This document shows positions 23,822 through 35,494 of a stretch of DNA of 64,000 bases, piece by piece (the first letter of the stretch is position 1; each line of letters starts with the position of its first letter). The position numbers and the translations under genes are program-made. Source of the stretch: Oscheius tipulae (lineage: Eukaryota; Nematoda; Chromadorea; Rhabditida; Rhabditidae). Below the pieces are notes generated by a model. It searched no databases. It had not been told where the DNA came from and was given only the letters and a program-made list of their open reading frames with translations. Location of the stretch: the NCBI GenBank assembly GCA_037178975.1, contig JASJZH010000005.1:5208001-5272000 (forward strand). The letters run 5' to 3'.

Positions 23822-25968
23822 ATGAACGAAGCGCGGAGGAGAGACGAAGACAGAATAGCTCAACTACCTTCGTTCGAGAGAGGCATGTACATCATGACCA
23901 ATGAGGTCATTATTCCTATGGATTGGAGGTATACGGTGAGTTTTTGCACACAAGCATAAAAAAGTTAGCGATCGACTAGGGAGAATAGACTAAAGACTAA
24001 CTAAAGACATAGAATTCCAGTATGGATGCATTCCCAACAAACCAAATATTTCCAGCTCGAGAAATGCATGTACGGAGCGTCGATCCTTCTCGGAGCTGTA
24101 GCATTCGCCTTCACAATCTTCCGTCTCTGTCGAACTGATCGCAAAAAGCTCATCCTGGCCGCCCGTCTGTTTTCATACAAGTTGAGCCTTACGGCTGCCG
24201 ATTTCATTATTCTCTTTTTCTACGCCCCCATCCAAGTCATCTGGATTACAACCTTTTGGGTAAGGGCAATTTCCGTGTTTGTATGAGCCTCTCCTCGAGC
24301 AATGATCATGGCAGAAGTCATGTAAACACCACGTCGTTAATACATGTATCATACCGAGAGTGATGAATGGGTTTTTAGTGGAATGCCGGAGACACTGCGT
24401 GTAAACTGTTCAAGTTCATCTCAGCCTTCGGATTCTACTTGACTACCAATATGCAAGTGCTGGTCGCCTTTGATCGATTGTACATTACGGCGACGATGAG
24501 GACTTGTAGGCTGAGTAGAAAGGTTGATTTGAAGGTAGAGACAGAAGGAAACAGTCTGTTTTCCAGAAAGAACCCTACAACACGAGAGCCTGTCTCATCG
24601 CTGCCTGGTCTCTGGCTTTGCTTTGTTCCACACCCCAACTCTTTGTATTCGGAACTTCCTCCCCAGGGGAAGGAAAGGAACAATGCGTTACCATCTGGTA
24701 TTTTGTTTCTGTCTTACAAGGATAGCATAAAATCTCTTCAGGTTACAACGCCGAATGGATCATACAGAGCAGCTCGACTACCTAAGTGATTATTTCAATC
24801 ACGTGACTATGAGAAACAACAAATCGTCTGAGGTTTGGGAGGGTTTTAAACTTAATTCTGTGAACTTATAGCTTTATTACCCAAACGGAACCTTGAAGTA
24901 TTGGCTGGACCCGCCAAACTTTACGGAACAGAGCGTCCTGGAAGAGGCGCAGCTCTTCATGTACATTGAACAGGTGAGAGTGGGGAGTTTTTTTTTTTGA
25001 GAAGGGTCGGAACCGACCGAGTTTTGAGCTCAGGGTCTGCGCTTCAGACCAATGAAACATGTACCTTTATTTTTCATCCATTCTAAACCCTCCTTTCAGG
25101 CATACAACATTGTCCACCTGACGACCCTCTGCGTCCTTCCATACTTCTGCGAACTCTTCTGCTACACCGTCATCCTTTATCTGTTGAAAGGAGCCCAACA
25201 TGGGCAGTTTCTCTCCATAACTGAAGTCATCTCGAGCGGGTATACTCTTTTCCTAGAAGAAACAATTCACTTTTTCAGTTTCTGCTGTTTCCGAGGTGGT
25301 AAACGAGGTACCATCGATGACTGTGAGCGCAGTGGCTCTGTCACGTCGACCGATTTCACTGGCTGGCTGCGAAAGATTCGGCCTCGTACTCTGTCCGAGA
25401 CTAGAGGCATGGTCGTAGGAGTCAGTCTTCTCTCTCCGAGTAAGACAAGAAGAGAAAAACATATGAAGAATTTATAGAAGATGCACGTGATCGGTCGGCC
25501 AGTTGTTCCCAATTAAGTGCACATCAAGTAAGCACGACGGATCGGTCTGACGAAGGTAATTATTGTGTATTCTTGTTCGGATTTTAGGGGTGGGAGGTTC
25601 CTAAGAATGTCTAGAGAAACTTATATCTGCAAATGACGCGTTGTTGAGAGAGAAAGAAAGAAAAATAGGAATAGTAAACAGATCAGATCTAATCTTCAGG
25701 GAGCACGCGTCTCTGTGAGGATCTGCTAAAAGAGAAAAGAGCCTCTCAAGCCACAGTTGCTGCCACTCCCTGGGTCGTGACTATCAACTCGGCCCGTCAA
25801 AAGGCCCGCATCAAGGCCTTCTGGATGTTATCAGTCAATCTACTCCTCTGGTCTCCCTACTGTCTAGCAGCCATCATGAACGCCGTGATGCCACTACCCG
25901 AGTTTCTCAACTTCCAATTCGCCGTGGCCCTCGTCACCTTCAACTCGGTCTCAAATCTCCTCTTGTGA
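23822..25968 (+). CDS. GnRH/AKH receptor-like class A GPCR
   Basis: This multi-exon seven-transmembrane receptor resembles nematode gonadotropin-releasing-hormone-receptor-related proteins. The first ATG (MNEARRRDED) follows a ctttcag acceptor. TM1 is CMYGASILLGAVAFAFTIF and TM2 LSLTAADFIILFFYAPI. TM3 is preceded by WNAGDTACKLFKFISAF, the family's conserved block with the disulphide Cys, and ends with AFDRLYI in place of DRY. TM4 is ACLIAAWSLALLCSTPQLF, then EQCVTIW with the second disulphide Cys. The second extracellular loop is long, with N-x-T/S sites. TM5 is IVHLTTLCVLPYFCELFCY and TM6 AFWMLSVNLLLWSPYCL. TM7 (VALVTFNSVSNLLL) runs straight into a stop before the usual NPxxY tyrosine and helix 8. 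The ligand is presumably a neuropeptide. Confidence 0.75.
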
Positions 25969-26183
25969 TCTATACAGTGTACCAAAAATGGCAAAGACTT
26001 CACGGGTAGCAGAGTGATATTTATTGTCGAGCGTTTGTGTATATTTGGGATATCCGAATGAAACTTGTACATAATATAACCCTTGCCTCTCTTTCTCGAG
26101 CAAACCTGTTGATAAGTAATTTATGTATTGCACAGTATATTTGCACATATTTGATTATTTGCACATTCTCTCTGTCATTTTCA

Positions 26184-29100
26184 TCAAATTGAAGGCAGTA
26201 TCATTCCCAACAGTTCACACAGCAGAGGTACGAAGTAAGGGAACTCAAAATCCCCACCCGATAGCCAGTTGCTGGCAGTGAAAAAGAACTGTTGAACCTT
26301 GTTGATCAGCTGAATGGTCTTTTCCATTTTGAAGGAACCAGGACTCACATTGAAGTAGGTAGTCATGACCACTTGTTCCTTGAACTCGGCCAGACAAGAC
26401 GCCACGATATTGTTGACAATGATTCGGCCATTTGGAGTCAGAGGGGCGTAGATTCCTTTGATTCGGGTAGTTGTAATGTTTAGGACTTTCTCAAGACTCC
26501 AGAAATTCTAAATTATCCGGTTTTGAACATGCATTAACCTTTCCAAACGTTGTTCAGCACATAGAGACAGTCTCCGATCTTTACTTCGTTGGCGAAAACT
26601 TCATCGTGTTCGGGAACCGATGTGATCGTCGAGTTAGATTCTGGAAATGATATGTAATCTGGGATCAAGACAAACCGCAGTTGCTAGCCCTGTAGATAAG
26701 ATGTCTAGGTGTTAGTTGGAGTAGTCGATTAGCCGTTTTCAACTGCAAGAAGTTCGCGATCAGTGTAGAGTCGCGATGAATCCACATGGTAACCGGAGCG
26801 AAGAAGGCCTGCAGCACCACTGTCATTGTCTCTCAGAATAGCATTTTAGCTATAAGGAACTCACATGCTCTGGGTTTGCTGTCAGCACGTGATCTCCTAC
26901 TTGAATTTGATCAATTCGATTCGGTCCTCTCGGGGTGCTGACCAGCGTATCTCCAGAGAAACAATTAAACGTAGAGAGTATTTGATTTCCAATTTGGACA
27001 TCTATGAGGTTGAACGGAAGGACAGGAATAACACCCGGATTTGGAGCAAACGGTCCAAATGGCTGGAACGCCTGAGGGAAACCTGGTGCTTGTGCCACAG
27101 CCTGTCCCTGAGCTTGAGCTTGTGCCTGGGATTGAGACTGAGACTGAGACTGAGACTGAGACTGAGACTGAGACTGAGACTGAGACTGAGACTGAGACTG
27201 AGACTGAGACTGAGACTGAGACTGAGACTGAGACTGAGACTGAGACTGAGACTGAGACTGAGACTGAGACTGAGACTGAGACTGAGACTGAGACTGAGAC
27301 TGAGACTGAGACTGAGACTGAGACTGAGACTGGGACTGTGATTGCGATTGAGATTGTGATTGTGACTGAGATTGAGACTGAGATTGGGATTGCGCCTGGG
27401 ACTGTGAATTGGAATTGAAATTGCTGTTTGCATTTGCATTGAAACTTGTTGCAGGAAGTGATTTGGCTGCCGTTGCTAGTGCTCCCGTCCCAGACAATGA
27501 TGATGATGCTGATGCTGCTGCTGCAGAGGCTGACGCCGCAGCAGCTCCCCAACCTTCAAAGCCATGACTCGGTTCAACGTCCGTGTCAATGAATTCCAGT
27601 GGGAGTGGGTCCTGAAAAGGCGCGAGTCGGTAAGCCTCGGAAAATTTACTATGTCAGTCTGGAAGATCAATGCATGGAACTGGAAGAGCTCTAACTTGCA
27701 GGTGATGTCAGTTAGACGACGCTCTGGAGAGTTCCAGATAAAGTTTCCGCGCGATACAACTGTCTCCACTCGAGCTTGGAATTGAGACTGGGCTGACTGA
27801 GACAGAGCCTAAAAGTGACCTTGGATTGTGCTCAAAATAGTCACACTCACTCTAGAGACCTCGTTGGTGTCCATTTTGGTGAAGTCCAGAGTCGTTGACT
27901 CGTGCAAAGTTCTAGCAATGGCGAAGCGTAGAGTCCTATTGCAACAGGTTGCGCCTTCCAGAACTGTCACATTTCCTGCGCAACCAACGAACGATGTGTG
28001 TCCGTTGTCGGCAAAATGGTCTTCCCCAATCGAGTAATTAGCAGCTGGAGTACTCCATGCCATTATGTGGTACTGATCGGCCTTGAAACGGCACGTACAC
28101 TCGCCACGATGATGTGAGGCGATGGAAAAAGGTGAATTGGAGATGATCAACTCCAATGGCTCGTTGATAGCCAGTTCGGCTGCTTTTCGGATGCTCTAAA
28201 ATCGGTTTTATTCAACTAGATAACGATTGACGGGACAAAACCTGACAGATATCGGTAGAAACTTACCGTAGCTACAAAACGACGATCGATGACATTGAAA
28301 GAATCGTCTGCTTTCATCTCCATAATGCTGCCATGCATCGACTGGAACAGTTCCATGTGACAGCACTTCATTCCTGAAAACAAATGGTTCTCTTCGAAAC
28401 TGCTATAAAACAAACCATCTTCTCTCTCATGATCGCAGTGAGAGTCTTTCGGGAAGCCAATACGGTAACCGTTCGACTCCAACTCTATGCCAGTCTCGAA
28501 AATCTCCATCCCGGGCAAAGTCTCGTTCAAAGTCCCCAGGTATTCTGGGAGTGACAAGCTCGAATAGCCTCTCTCCCTCTCCCTGTTGTAGGCGTTATAC
28601 TGAAAACGGACTTGCGGGTTAGAAACATCACTTGATTATTATGATTCAGTAACAGTTGAACTACCGGTGAAAGAGCAATATCCTTCTTGCTAACTACCTA
28701 TGCGCAAATGACTTGCCATCTGATCGCTTGACTGGTCTTGACTTGTCGATTTTGGTCTAAGGTTACGAACACAATCACCTAATCATTTCCTCGCACTATG
28801 TGTCCTGACCAATGACTCTTGATGTTTCAAGTTCCCAATTTTGATTCAGTTCAGATGCGAGCTAAATCCACAATACTTTTGGAACTGGAATATTTAGTAA
28901 AATCTCGAACTGAGGACCACAAAGAAGCCGATGACGCGCTTGTCTACCGGAAGACGGTATTTTCAATCTCGCAATGTTCTGAGTCTTGTGAGGAAACATT
29001 TAAGCAATATTTAAGCTCATGACTCACTCCAGATTGATGGGGAGCTTCGTATGCCAAAATGTAGACACCGAAACGGTTGAATTTGCAAATGAAGTCTCCA

Positions 29101-30047
29101 ATAGAGTAAGTAGCCAGGGTGAAGTCATCACGCGAAGAGATAACCTCAATGGCTCGAGCAAAGGAGGCCTGTACTCTCTTCTTGACCACCTGAATTTTCT
29201 TATAAAAACAGAGTCTGCTCAACAAACATTTGCGACTACTCCTAGAGTCTCTCTACTGGTATTGAAGACTGGACTGGTGTAGAGCTCGTCCATTGCCGCC
29301 TTCATCAACAGATACATCTGACGATCACAGCACTTGTTCCCATCTCTCCGTCGTCTCTTGCAATGAGTTCCGGTGTTGATATCTGCCAATGGATCTTCTC
29401 GGATATCCGGAAAGTCCTCTCGGTCATATCCTGGATAAAAGGATGAGCCGAGGTCCTCCTGATTGTCCACAGTTTGTAGCCATCTTTCGATCTCCGAATC
29501 TGTTATATTGTAGTGTTTCTAAAAGAAGAGATCAGAGTTAACAGGAATTGTCTGTACTCTTCCAGGGGTTGAGTAGGCCATAACATGCAGGCCGTTTGTC
29601 TTGATTTTGCAGATTCTCTGGCCGTGATAATAGCTCGTAGCAACAAAGTCCTCACTACTGATTATGACTTCGAAGGAGTGGTCGTACATCTCATGAAGTT
29701 TGTTTTGCCATTGCTAAAAACCAATTTGGTTGCTGTCTCTCTCTCTTTCCAACTTTGGCAGTGTCTCCCAGTGTCTCATTCCTGTACTCTTTGATGTTCA
29801 TTAGTACGTTTTGAAGATCCGGATCGCAACAAAGCTCACCAGCGACATGGGTCGAATACCTTCCTGAAAATTAAAATTGATTGTGCTGGACATAAAGGCT
29901 GAAGAGTTGTAATAATAAGTAAAATTTACTGGGAGCTATCCTCCTGGAGCACCTCAAGATTCGATTGGTTTTGTGCCGTTCCTTCCTTAAGCTCTCCTTC
30001 GCCTCATGACAGCACAGCAGAATGAAAAGGACGACGAAAACACGCAT
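26184..30047 (-). CDS. Hedgehog-related protein: four ground-like domains plus Hint autoprocessing domain
   Basis: This large multi-exon gene starts with a signal peptide ([16 protein letters not shown]). Four ground-like units follow, each beginning with a CC pair and ending in a C-K/R/T-x block. The first runs from [12 protein letters not shown] to [17 protein letters not shown], the second from [14 protein letters not shown] to [18 protein letters not shown]. The third runs from [12 protein letters not shown] to [16 protein letters not shown], the fourth from [12 protein letters not shown] to [14 protein letters not shown] low-complexity (Ser-Gln)n linker comes next, then the Hint domain. 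It begins [14 protein letters not shown], has [10 protein letters not shown] with the conserved T-x-x-H, and contains [13 protein letters not shown] and ASCLAEF like hedgehog. A C-terminal tail follows. Nematode groundhog-type proteins are secreted and act at cuticle and epithelia. Having four ground-like units is unusual. Confidence 0.88.
27132..27331. repeat. (GACTGA)n tandem repeat, about 33 copies
   Basis: This near-perfect 6 bp repeat over 200 bp encodes alternating Ser and Gln in the minus-strand Hint gene. Degenerate copies flank it on both sides. Confidence 0.97.
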
Positions 30048-31398
30048 TCCTCTTTAGCAGCAGCTGACCACCTAGAATTTAACGATCCTGCGGCGGGAAC
30101 GAATTAGCAGCTTTTCGACGGAGTGATCGAATTATCTAGTGGGAGGGAGACAGTGATACTATCTGGAGTGAAACTAAGGTTCTGCCTCTTCATCTGGTGG
30201 GACTATCAGTGATTTGGCTTAATGATCTTGATATCTGTCCTGTATATGTACCTCTGCTTTGGTGTTTCTATATCTTCCTCTTTTCTATTTTGCAGCCTCA
30301 GTCTGTCTGTTTCCCAAACTCTTCCCAATCGTCTTATCTTTCGATCTATACCTGTCACCTTGTCTAACTGTACCAATATCGCGCATTCTCTCGGTACCTT
30401 CAGTGCAAACGTACCGAACAAGAAACTGTTAGCTGTCACATATTCGAGTGCGTTACACTGTTCAAAACTAAATGACACTGATCAAACCACATGCCACGAA
30501 ACTGAATCTCTAAAAGTAGCACCGGCAAATGGCATCCGATTACCGTAAATCTTAGCCCGCCCCATGTCGCCGCTTGTCTCAAACGTTTGACTGAGAAGAC
30601 GATGACTGCTAGCATAGCGGTAATGTGTTTGAAAGCTTGCAGTACCACAGAAAATATTGGTTAAATCCTACAGTCAGAAGTCCTCTTGCGATATTTCATT
30701 TGGACAGATAGTGCAGGGAAGGGTGGATCTCTATAAGAAGACTGCCTCACCTTTGGTCTTTCTGGATCTCAATGCAACAGTATGACATCTTTAAATTTTA
30801 ACAGATGTCTTCAAGAGATCATACTATCAGAATTGTCTCGAAGCACTCAAGCGCGAATATAAACTTATTTTAGACGGGTTGACTGATTGATCCCCGAAAC
30901 GGGATAAGCACTCGATGATCAGAACAGAGGTCGAAGAAGGGATGACAAGGATCAAAATTTGTTACCATACTACTTCCGACATTTCTAGTAGAAGCTTTGG
31001 CTTCGTGAAAGCCTATGTTTGTGGGTCTTATATTACAGAAACATTTGATTTGGACACTAGATCTTTCAGTTTATAAATTTTTAAACTTAAAATTGAAACT
31101 ACTCGGAGTAACAAATGTTGTAAGTTACTCCATAAGATACCCTATTGGTTCCTTGTGGTCAAACCAGGTATCACTCTTCACAGAAACCCGTAGTCTAGTC
31201 TAGTACGACTCAATAGCCGGGTTGATATTCTGATCACGACCTGAGAGCACTAAGAAAGCGGAAATGTTCAAGCGATAAAGGTGAGCGCATCGTGATTTGT
31301 GGCTGGAATTGTCACAAATTGTAGCGCTTTTTCGGAATCTTACCGGATCCTATTGCAGGATATCCTTTGATCCGATCCCACCGATTAATTATCAAGGC
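30048..31398. other. Non-coding stretch
   Basis: It holds the promoter side of the Hint gene. I see only short frames with random composition and no recognisable element. Confidence 0.5.
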
Positions 31399-32158
31399 AT
31401 GTCCACTTTATATTTCGGTCAGCTAACTGCTTCTATTTCTGCGACCCGATCCTGGGTACCAACTTCCCTAGTCTGTTTTGTTTTTATACGCTGTTGATGT
31501 CAGGTTGCAGCCTACAATATTCATACAACTGCTGTTGCAACACCGACAACGGTACAAGCAACAGTTCCAACGGCAGTAGCACCAGTTGACACTACTACAG
31601 CTACTTCTACAAGCGCTTCTACCGCTACAAGCACCTCTACTTCTACAGCAACCTCTATGACTACCTCCAACGACCACGACAACGACGACTACACTTTATG
31701 AAATGTTCTGCTACCTTCATGTGGTTACAATATTGAACATGGCATCCGCAACAGAGACGGCCTATCAAATGATGGGAGCTAACCTGGCTTCTCTATTTAT
31801 AGTCAAGACGAAAGACTGTTTGTTGGGGATAAAATATCCTCAGTAATCTTGAATTCTCTAGGCCTGTGCTCGTCAGATGTTTGTTGGATTGGCGAGATGA
31901 TGATCTCCGCCTGTCCAGGCAACATGATGCCAAGAGTCAATTGCTGAATGTGGACAGATAGAACCCTTGTGAGTCAACCAATCGACAAATCTTAGTCGTT
32001 TAGTGGCATTTCACAACTTTTTGGCGAGCTGGCGACCCCAGCGAAGCGCTTTCCGAAGCCTGCACTATTATCCGTTCTTCCATTCCTTTTGCAGTAGGCG
32101 ATGGCGAATGTACGCAGGCCGGCAGTATAGTTGTAAAAAGGATGCAATGGTTATGTGA
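31399..32158 (+). pseudogene. C-type lectin pseudogene
   Basis: This is a degenerate copy of the intact lectin gene 1 kb downstream, with the same order of parts. It has an ATG region (gcatgtccactttat) matching gcatgttcactgtgt, a Thr-rich ACN-codon stalk (about 31540-31690), a lectin segment with GANLASL and CSSDVCWIGEMM, and the 3' end. The reading frame is broken. In the block matching NCWMWTDGTP, the Trp codon of NCW is now TGA and the Gly codon is a TAG stop (ttgctgaatgtggacagatagaac). A frameshift and deletion also lie at the start of the lectin domain. No continuous lectin ORF remains. Confidence 0.8.
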
Positions 32159-32441
32159 ACTAAACTGATCTCACTCATTGACAAACAATAGAGAGATGCC
32201 ACCGATTTGGAATAAAATACAGGAGCATCAGCAAAAAGAGCTACTATGTTTTCGAAGATGGAAAAGAAGAACGTCTTATTGGAATTGTCGCTCCAGTACG
32301 ATTCTCGTTTTCTCTGATCACTATCATGCTTGATCGCACTCCGAGAAGAGCGACTGATTAGCTGCCGGATATGTCTTAATTTGTTTTGTCTTTGCTATCC
32401 TAAACCGCTCATTTTGAAACCCGAGTCCATCGAATCGTTCG

Positions 32442-33369
32442 ATGGGCATGTTCACTGTGTATCTCCGTCAGCTACTTATCATGACTTCTTTTTCTGTCAC
32501 CCGAGCCTGTGTACCCACCTATACCACTGACTTCCCCAGTATGCTTGGTTCTTTCAACGAACTACAAAGATTTGCAGCTTATAACATAGGAACAACTACC
32601 GTCGCAGCACCAACTACCGTCACAGCACCAACAACGGTACAGACGACTGTAGCACCAGTTGACACCACAACTGCTTCTACAACATCTACGACCACTTCTA
32701 CGACAACATCTACAACGACAACAAGCACAACTACGACGACAACTACCTCATGTGAGTCCCTACTTCACAATAACCACATAATTCGAGCCTGCTCGGTTCC
32801 AGCTCCAAGCGATTCTTGGCTTCAGAATAATCCGACCGCCTTCCGCGAATATTGAAAATTCCAGACAGCTGCACGGGGGGTTGGGTGCTCAATGAGATGT
32901 ATTGTTACATAATAATAACGAGCCCCAAGTTGGATACAGAGGCAGCAGCAGAAATGAGCTGTCAAGCAATGGGTGGCAACCTGGCTTCTATTCATAGCGA
33001 CGCTGAAAGAAACTTTGTCGGAGGTGACGGGAAGGTATCACTAATCCTAATTTATTTAGGCCTCTGTGGTGCATCGGGTGATGTATGTTGGATTGGTGGA
33101 ATGATGACCGCTACCTGTCCAGGCTCAGGAATGCCAGGAGCAAACTGTTGGATGTGGACAGATGGAACCCCTGTAAGTTAGCCTACAGTCAATTCTGATT
33201 TGTTTAGTGGGACTTTACAACTTTTTGGGGAGCCGGTGAACCGAGCTCCAATCCCCCTGCTCCGATTTGCACAGTAATTCGAACTGGTTCTTTTACAGTA
33301 GCCGATGGCCCTTGTACTAGTGGAACGGGCCGAAAATATATTTGTAAAATGAACGCGATGACTGTGTGA
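32442..33369 (+). CDS. Secreted mucin-stalked C-type lectin-like protein
   Basis: This four-exon gene starts MGMFTVYLRQLL, with a hydrophobic leader ending near RACVPTY that probably acts as a signal peptide. A Thr-rich stalk encoded by ACN repeats follows (TTTASTTSTTT), likely heavily O-glycosylated. The C-type lectin domain starts SCTGGWVLNEMYCYI, then MSCQAMGGNLASIHSDAERNFV, the typical alpha-helix 2 region. It continues DVCWIGGMM, GANCWMWTDGTP, WDFTTFWGAGEPSS and ends YICKMNAMTV. The Cys pattern fits a long-form domain. The calcium-binding EPN and WND motifs are not intact (GEPSSN, and no WND seen), so sugar binding is uncertain. Nematodes carry many such clec genes, often in tandem. Here the tandem partner is the pseudogene upstream. 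Confidence 0.85.
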
Positions 33370-34291
33370 AATGAACTTTTTGGAAACATCGCAAATGTTA
33401 TCTGCACATGGGATTTAGGGACGGAAATTGGGGGAAGGACGGTGACACAGCGTTCGGTACCAAAGCGCGATCAAACTTAAAGAGGAACAGAGACAGGATG
33501 AATGCTAGCAGAACTAAAAAAGAAAGCATACAGGGCTTTTGCATCTGCAGCTTGAAATAAATCACGAAGACGGCTTCTACGGCTTCGTCTTCACGAACAT
33601 TCACAAGGTTCCAGTAGTCCAGATCTTTTCTTGCTCTGGTTCCATCAGCTGGCTTGATGCTGCTCCTCTTCTGAAAACTTGGAGTAGCAACCATTTTGAA
33701 ATGTTTCTCTATCACTGCCCATCTGTCCAAAAGGAATTTGCGCACAGATTCAGAGCACTTCCGGTATTTCTAATGGTCCGAGGATTTCCAGGAACTACAC
33801 CACACGCCGCTGTGGATTCAAATACTACTGTTCATCATGTCTGTTTGTCAGTGTCACTGGCTCTTTTGGAAGAAAAGTAGAAATGCCGACCCTCCTAAAA
33901 TGGAAGTAGGAGGTGACAGGACATTAACGGATACGCAGATGACTAGTGGTAGAAGCTTATTGCTCGATGTTTCAGAATAGTTGAAACACGCAGCAAGTTC
34001 GTTGAAGCAAGACAAGAAGATATGTGGTGGATGTCCGAGCATTCGAGATGCCATTCAAGGAGTCTCCTATTTGTTATTCAAACCGTGTTTCTAGCTGCAG
34101 GCGTAAAGGCCCTGTCTGCTGTTGTTGCCCACGTTTTTTTCAGTTCTGGCTTTGTGCTGGCTTTGTTGAGTTCTTGAAGTATTCGCCATGTCCCTATCCC
34201 TAGCTCTATCATATCCGTTTCTCCGGTTATTCTTCCTCTACACCGAAAAATTCATATGCATCATAAGAAATCGCAAAGGAAAGGAGTACAA
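33370..34291. other. Intergenic stretch, coding status unclear
   Basis: On the minus strand a frame at 33398-33745 (KPADGTRARKDLDYWNLVNV, then a hydrophobic run) looks mildly protein-like, but it has no good start, splice partner or recognisable family. I treat the stretch as non-coding. Confidence 0.3.
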
Positions 34292-35494
34292 TTACGGTTG
34301 AGCTTGTTGAGAAAGAGGAGACTGTTCTTTTTGCTGATCGTGAGTTGCCTGCTGATTCTGAACGACTTGAGGCTTCTGTTGGATTGGAGGCTGTTGCTGG
34401 CTTTGAGGAGGTATCTGATGAGTCTGTGAGGGCTTAACTTGTTGAGCCGGTGGCTGTCCTTGAGTTTGGGCTGGAGGAAGCTGCTTTTGCTGAGCCTGTT
34501 GAGCTTGCTGAGCCTTCTGTTGGGCTGCCTGCTGTGCTTGAAGAACTTGCTGTTGGGCCTGTTCTCTAGCCTGTTGAGCTATCTGCTGAGCCTGCTGTTG
34601 GACTTGAGCTGCATGATGAAGAGCCTGTTGGGCATGTTGCTGGGCTTGCTGATGAAGAAGTCGAGCTTGCTGTTCAACCTGCTGTCTCGTCTGTTCAGCC
34701 TGCTGTTGAGCCAATCTGGCCTGATCCGCCTTCACGGCTTGCTGTCTCGCCAACTCAGCCTGTTGAGCTTGTTCCTGGGCTTTCTGGGTCTGTTGTCTGG
34801 CCATTTCAGCCTGCTGCCTGGCTTGTTCTGCCTCTTGGACCTGTCGCCTAGCAATTTCAGCCTCTTCGTGAGCTTTCTGTCTGGCTTGCTCCGCCTGTTC
34901 AGCTTGTTCTTGAGTAATTCTAGCCTGCTCAGCTTCCCTTCTGGCCTGTTCAGCCTGTTGACGAGCCTGTTCCTGAGCCTGACGAACCAAAGCTGCTTGA
35001 GCTTCTTTAGCCTCCAGTTCTTCTGGTGTGATAGCCGGGTGAGACTCCGGAACACCATCCAATGGAGGGGGAGAGGCCTGGGCGGAAGGATTGGTTTGGG
35101 TGGACAGTGGTGTCGTGGTCACTAAAAAAGTTAATTCAGTGTCAATCTCTCCGTTTTTCTATAAATGTCCATATTCAAAACCGATATGAAATTCTCACAT
35201 TTCTGTGTCCTCTCTGGCATCATTTCCAAAGTGTGTGTCGTCGCATCGTGACCAAACTGGAAATGTCCGATTGACTTTAAGTGTCGAAGGAAAATTTGAA
35301 ATGAGGAAACATGGCAAGGTCTGAAAACTCACGAAAAACGCGACTGCGCTGATTCCTACGATTAGAAACGTCACTAAGGCGATGGATGTGGCGAGCTCGG
35401 TCTTCTTTGCCTCCTGCTTATACGTTTCTGCAGTAAATGGACTTCCACCACCTCCAGATTCTTTCGGGACGTTTCTCTGTCGAATTTCTGGCAT
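34292..35494 (-). CDS. Single-pass protein with long Ala/Gln-rich coiled coil (unrecognised)
   Basis: Three exons join in frame. The protein starts MPEIRQRNVPKESGGGG and has one transmembrane segment (TSIALVTFLIVGISAVAFF) around residues 35 to 54. About 20 further residues (HDATTHTLEMMPERTQ) lead into a Pro/Thr linker. Some 180 residues of Ala, Gln, Glu and Arg follow in short repeats of the type ARQQAEQARREAEQA, predicted as a long coiled coil. The tail is Gln/Pro rich. A short N-terminus before a single anchor suggests type II topology, with the coiled coil outside the cell or in the lumen. I recognise no family. Low-complexity composition makes database matches unreliable. Confidence 0.65.

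Noticed and set aside
26865-27552. Long open frames on the plus strand and in other minus frames (runs of Glu-Thr, Arg-Leu, Ser-Val, Ser-Leu)
   Set aside because: They are frame shadows of the GACTGA repeat. Only the minus frame with Ser-Gln continues into the ground-like and Hint coding sequence.
33398-34054. Minus-strand frames that look mildly protein-like next to the lectin gene
   Set aside because: No recognisable domain, no clean start, and the pieces cannot be joined by good splice sites.
34439-35125. Leu/Ser-rich 228-codon frame on the plus strand
   Set aside because: It is the reverse-strand shadow of the Ala/Gln-rich coiled-coil exon.
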